From NCBI GenBank assembly GCA_024636075.1, contig JAGXHS010000041.1, positions 1-5,763 on the forward strand: DNA of 5,763 bases, given 5' to 3'. The notes under the pieces are model-generated. The model did not search any database. It had not been told where the DNA came from and was given only the letters and a program-made list of their open reading frames with translations. This document shows, in pieces, positions 4,168 to 5,763 of the stretch (the stretch's first letter is position 1; the number at the start of each line of letters is the position of its first letter). The stretch comes from Propionibacteriaceae bacterium. GTDB taxonomy: Bacteria > Actinomycetota > Actinomycetes > Propionibacteriales > Propionibacteriaceae. The translations under genes were made by a program, and so were the position numbers.

Positions 4168-4839
4168 ATGAGCGAGAGCAGTGAGACCCCCCTCACCGGA
4201 GAAGTGGTCGGGGACACCGCGGATGACACCGCGACAGAGGGCATGGATGGTGACGTGGGCAGCATTGATGACGATCCTGCCGACACCGCAACAGATGGGG
4301 AGCCCACCGATACGCCATCCATCAGGGATGCCGAGAGGACCCTCAGGGACACCGAGAGGACCATCGGCCTCGAGACGCTGGTCGGCGAGCGCACGGCCGA
4401 TCTGCAACGGCTGCAGGCCGAGTACGTCAACTACAAGAAGCGCGTCGATCGTGATCGGCACCAGGCCCGTCAGCTGGGTGTCGAGAGCGTGATAACAGAG
4501 ATGCTGCCGGTGCTGGACACCATTTCGCTGGCACGCAGCCATGGTGATCTCACCGGGGGCTTCAAAGCGGTTGCCGACGCGCTGGAGAAAGTGACCGACA
4601 AGCACGGTCTGAAGCCGTTCGGCGAGGTGGGAGACGAATTCGACCCGCGGCTCCATGACGCCTTGATGCACGTGCAGATGGCAGGGATCACTGTGACCAC
4701 CTGCTCGCAGGTGATGCAGCAGGGTTACATGCTCAACAATCGGGTGCTGCGCCCGGCGCGGGTCGCGGTCAGTGATCCCGATCCGGATGCCGACGGCGCA
4801 CCGGCGCCCAGCGAATCGGCAACAGACCAGAGCGAGTGA
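4168..4839 (+). CDS. grpE: Nucleotide exchange factor GrpE
   Basis: GrpE forms a cytoplasmic dimer that opens the DnaK nucleotide site, releasing ADP and then substrate; in some bacteria it also senses heat through its long helices. The protein is 223 residues from ATG 4168. Residues 1-52 are an acidic, probably disordered extension rich in Asp and Thr. Residues 53 to about 105 are the charged coiled-coil helix, including LQRLQAEYVNYKKRV, and the four-helix-bundle region follows. The C-terminal beta domain that contacts DnaK begins near FDPRLHDALMHV and ends with GYMLNNRVLRPARVAV, the GrpE signature. A short acidic tail follows. At 53-66 two heptads, RDAERTL and RDTERTI, repeat in tandem with matching DNA. 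It starts 96 bp after dnaK and ends 19 bp before dnaJ, consistent with one transcript. Confidence 0.95.
   Translation: MSESSETPLTGEVVGDTADDTATEGMDGDVGSIDDDPADTATDGEPTDTPSIRDAERTLRDTERTIGLETLVGERTADLQRLQAEYVNYKKRVDRDRHQARQLGVESVITEMLPVLDTISLARSHGDLTGGFKAVADALEKVTDKHGLKPFGEVGDEFDPRLHDALMHVQMAGITVTTCSQVMQQGYMLNNRVLRPARVAVSDPDPDADGAPAPSESATDQSE
4323..4364 (+). repeat. 21-bp tandem duplication inside grpE
   Basis: Two copies of a 21-base unit beginning CAGGGA and containing CCGAGAGGACC lie head to tail at 4323-4343 and 4344-4364, differing mainly at two adjacent bases (TG versus CA). They encode RDAERTL-RDTERTI, one heptad per unit at the start of the GrpE coiled coil, so the duplication lengthens the helix by whole heptads without shifting its register. 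Confidence 0.8.
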
Positions 4840-4843
4840 TCGA

Positions 4844-4852
4844 GGGGAGGAG
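4844..4852 (+). promoter_or_regulatory. Ribosome-binding site of dnaJ
   Basis: GGGGAGGAG lies in the 19-bp gap between grpE and dnaJ and ends six bases before ATG 4859. It is the strongest Shine-Dalgarno in the operon and supports translation of dnaJ from the shared mRNA. Confidence 0.8.
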
Positions 4853-4858
4853 ACGCCG

Positions 4859-5763
4859 ATGAGTACCAAGGACTGGCTGGAGAAGGATTACTACAAGGTG
4901 CTGGGCGTCTCCAAGGACGCCAAACCAGAAGAAATCAAGAAGGCCTTCCGCAAGCTGGCGCGGGCCAACCACCCCGACCAGCACCCCGGTGACAACAAGG
5001 CGGAAAACCGCTTCAAAGAGGTCTCCGAAGCGAATGCGGTGCTCTCCGATCCGGAAAAGCGTAAGGAATACGACGAGGCCCGCAGCCTGTTCGGTGGTGG
5101 CGGTTTCCGGTTCCCACGCGGGGGCGGCGGCAACACCGCTGGTCCTTCGTCGATGGACGATCTGTTCCGTCATGCCACGGCCCAGGGAGACGCAGGCCTC
5201 GGAGACATCTTCGGCAATCTGTTCGGTCAGGCGGGCGGTACCCGACGCACGTCGGGCAGCCGTGGACCTCGCCGTGGCAGCGACATCGAAGGCGAAGTGA
5301 GCGTCAACTTCAACGACGCGGTGCACGGCACCACGGTTGGAGTCCAAATGGTCTCCGAAGCCGCCTGTGAAGCCTGCCGGGGGACCGGCGCCAAGGCCGG
5401 GACCGTTCCGACGGTCTGCCAGACCTGCCAGGGCTCCGGCATGCAGGCATCAACCGCTGGCGGTGTTTTCTCAGTCACCGAACCCTGTCGCGACTGCCGT
5501 GGTCGCGGGCTGGTTGTGGAGGATCCGTGCGCGGTCTGCCACGGGTCGGGACGGGCCAAGTCGTCGCGCACCATGCAGGTGCGCATCCCGGCGGGCGTGA
5601 CTGACTCTCAGCGAATCCGGGTCAAGGGCAAGGGCGGTGCAGGTGAGAACGGCGGTGCAGCGGGCGATCTGTACGTGCTGGTGCATGTCCGCGAGCACAA
5701 GGTGTTCGGCCGCAAGGACGATCACCTCACGGTCACAGTTCCGGTCACCTTCCCCGAAGCATC
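4859..5763 (+). CDS. dnaJ: Co-chaperone DnaJ (Hsp40), 3' end outside window
   Basis: The frame is open from ATG 4859 to the window edge (301 full codons), so roughly three quarters of a normal DnaJ of 370-400 residues is visible. DnaJ binds unfolded clients and triggers ATP hydrolysis by DnaK. The J domain covers about 10-75, with YYKVLGVSKDA and the essential HPD at 38-40. A Gly-rich linker follows (GGGG at 79-82, further Gly/Phe to about 125). The zinc domain has all four CxxCxGxG repeats: C170/C173, C187/C190, C210/C213 and C224/C227, so this is a type I DnaJ with both zinc centres. The first substrate-binding beta domain continues with VRIPAGVTDSQRIRVKGKG. The start MSTKDWLEKDYYKVLGV is typical of the actinobacterial DnaJ encoded in the dnaK operon, as distinct from the second DnaJ found near hrcA. 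hspR would be expected downstream. Confidence 0.97.
   Translation, partial: MSTKDWLEKDYYKVLGVSKDAKPEEIKKAFRKLARANHPDQHPGDNKAENRFKEVSEANAVLSDPEKRKEYDEARSLFGGGGFRFPRGGGGNTAGPSSMDDLFRHATAQGDAGLGDIFGNLFGQAGGTRRTSGSRGPRRGSDIEGEVSVNFNDAVHGTTVGVQMVSEAACEACRGTGAKAGTVPTVCQTCQGSGMQASTAGGVFSVTEPCRDCRGRGLVVEDPCAVCHGSGRAKSSRTMQVRIPAGVTDSQRIRVKGKGGAGENGGAAGDLYVLVHVREHKVFGRKDDHLTVTVPVTFPEA

Noticed and set aside
3631..4869. 412-residue open frame on the minus strand across dnaK, grpE and the dnaJ start
   Set aside because: It overlaps three genes with strong family motifs and intact ribosome sites, and its own product is unrecognisable.
1..5763. tRNA or rRNA genes, or an undescribed multigene defence or mobile system
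   Set aside because: I saw no tRNA-like cloverleaf or rRNA-like sequence, and apart from the transposase end, all intact genes belong to well-known families. The possible novelty is limited to regulatory and repeat elements.

Overview
The window looks like chromosomal DNA of a high-GC actinobacterium, probably close to the Propionibacteriaceae. This rests on the protein sequences, the GC-rich third codon positions, the gene order dnaK-grpE-dnaJ, and HAIR-type (HspR-associated) operators in front of dnaK. The placement comes from family recognition by eye, not from a search.

Layout, left to right. (1) Bases 1-345 hold the C-terminal end of an rve/DDE transposase that enters from outside the window. 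(2) Bases 346-650 have no convincing gene. They contain short direct repeats at the transposase end and a three-copy 51-bp-period repeat. (3) Bases 660-1130 encode an ElaA-like GNAT acetyltransferase. (4) Bases 1131-1469 are a gap with a hairpin, possible decayed coding sequence, and a near-ideal CRP/GlxR-type operator (TGTGA-N6-TCACA). (5) The operator lies in front of a PhnB-like VOC-superfamily gene (1470-1903) that is broken by a one-base frameshift. (6) Bases 1904-2202 hold a weak terminator-like hairpin, then the dnaK control region: three HAIR operators spaced 27-28 bp apart, a promoter interlocked with two of them, a strong leader hairpin and a good Shine-Dalgarno. (7) dnaK (2203-4071), grpE (4168-4839) and dnaJ (4859 to beyond the window end) form the Hsp70 chaperone operon. 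A perfect 12-bp stem separates dnaK from grpE.

DnaJ delivers unfolded clients to DnaK and stimulates its ATPase, and GrpE exchanges the nucleotide. The HAIR sites imply repression by HspR. In actinobacteria hspR commonly follows dnaJ; here it would lie outside the window.

I see no evidence for a previously undescribed multigene system. The right two thirds is a standard heat-shock operon. The points worth a second look are regulatory or degenerative: the tandem HAIR array, the two strong RNA hairpins, the CRP-like site before a frameshifted gene, the 51-bp repeat array beside the transposase, and a tandem heptad duplication in GrpE.
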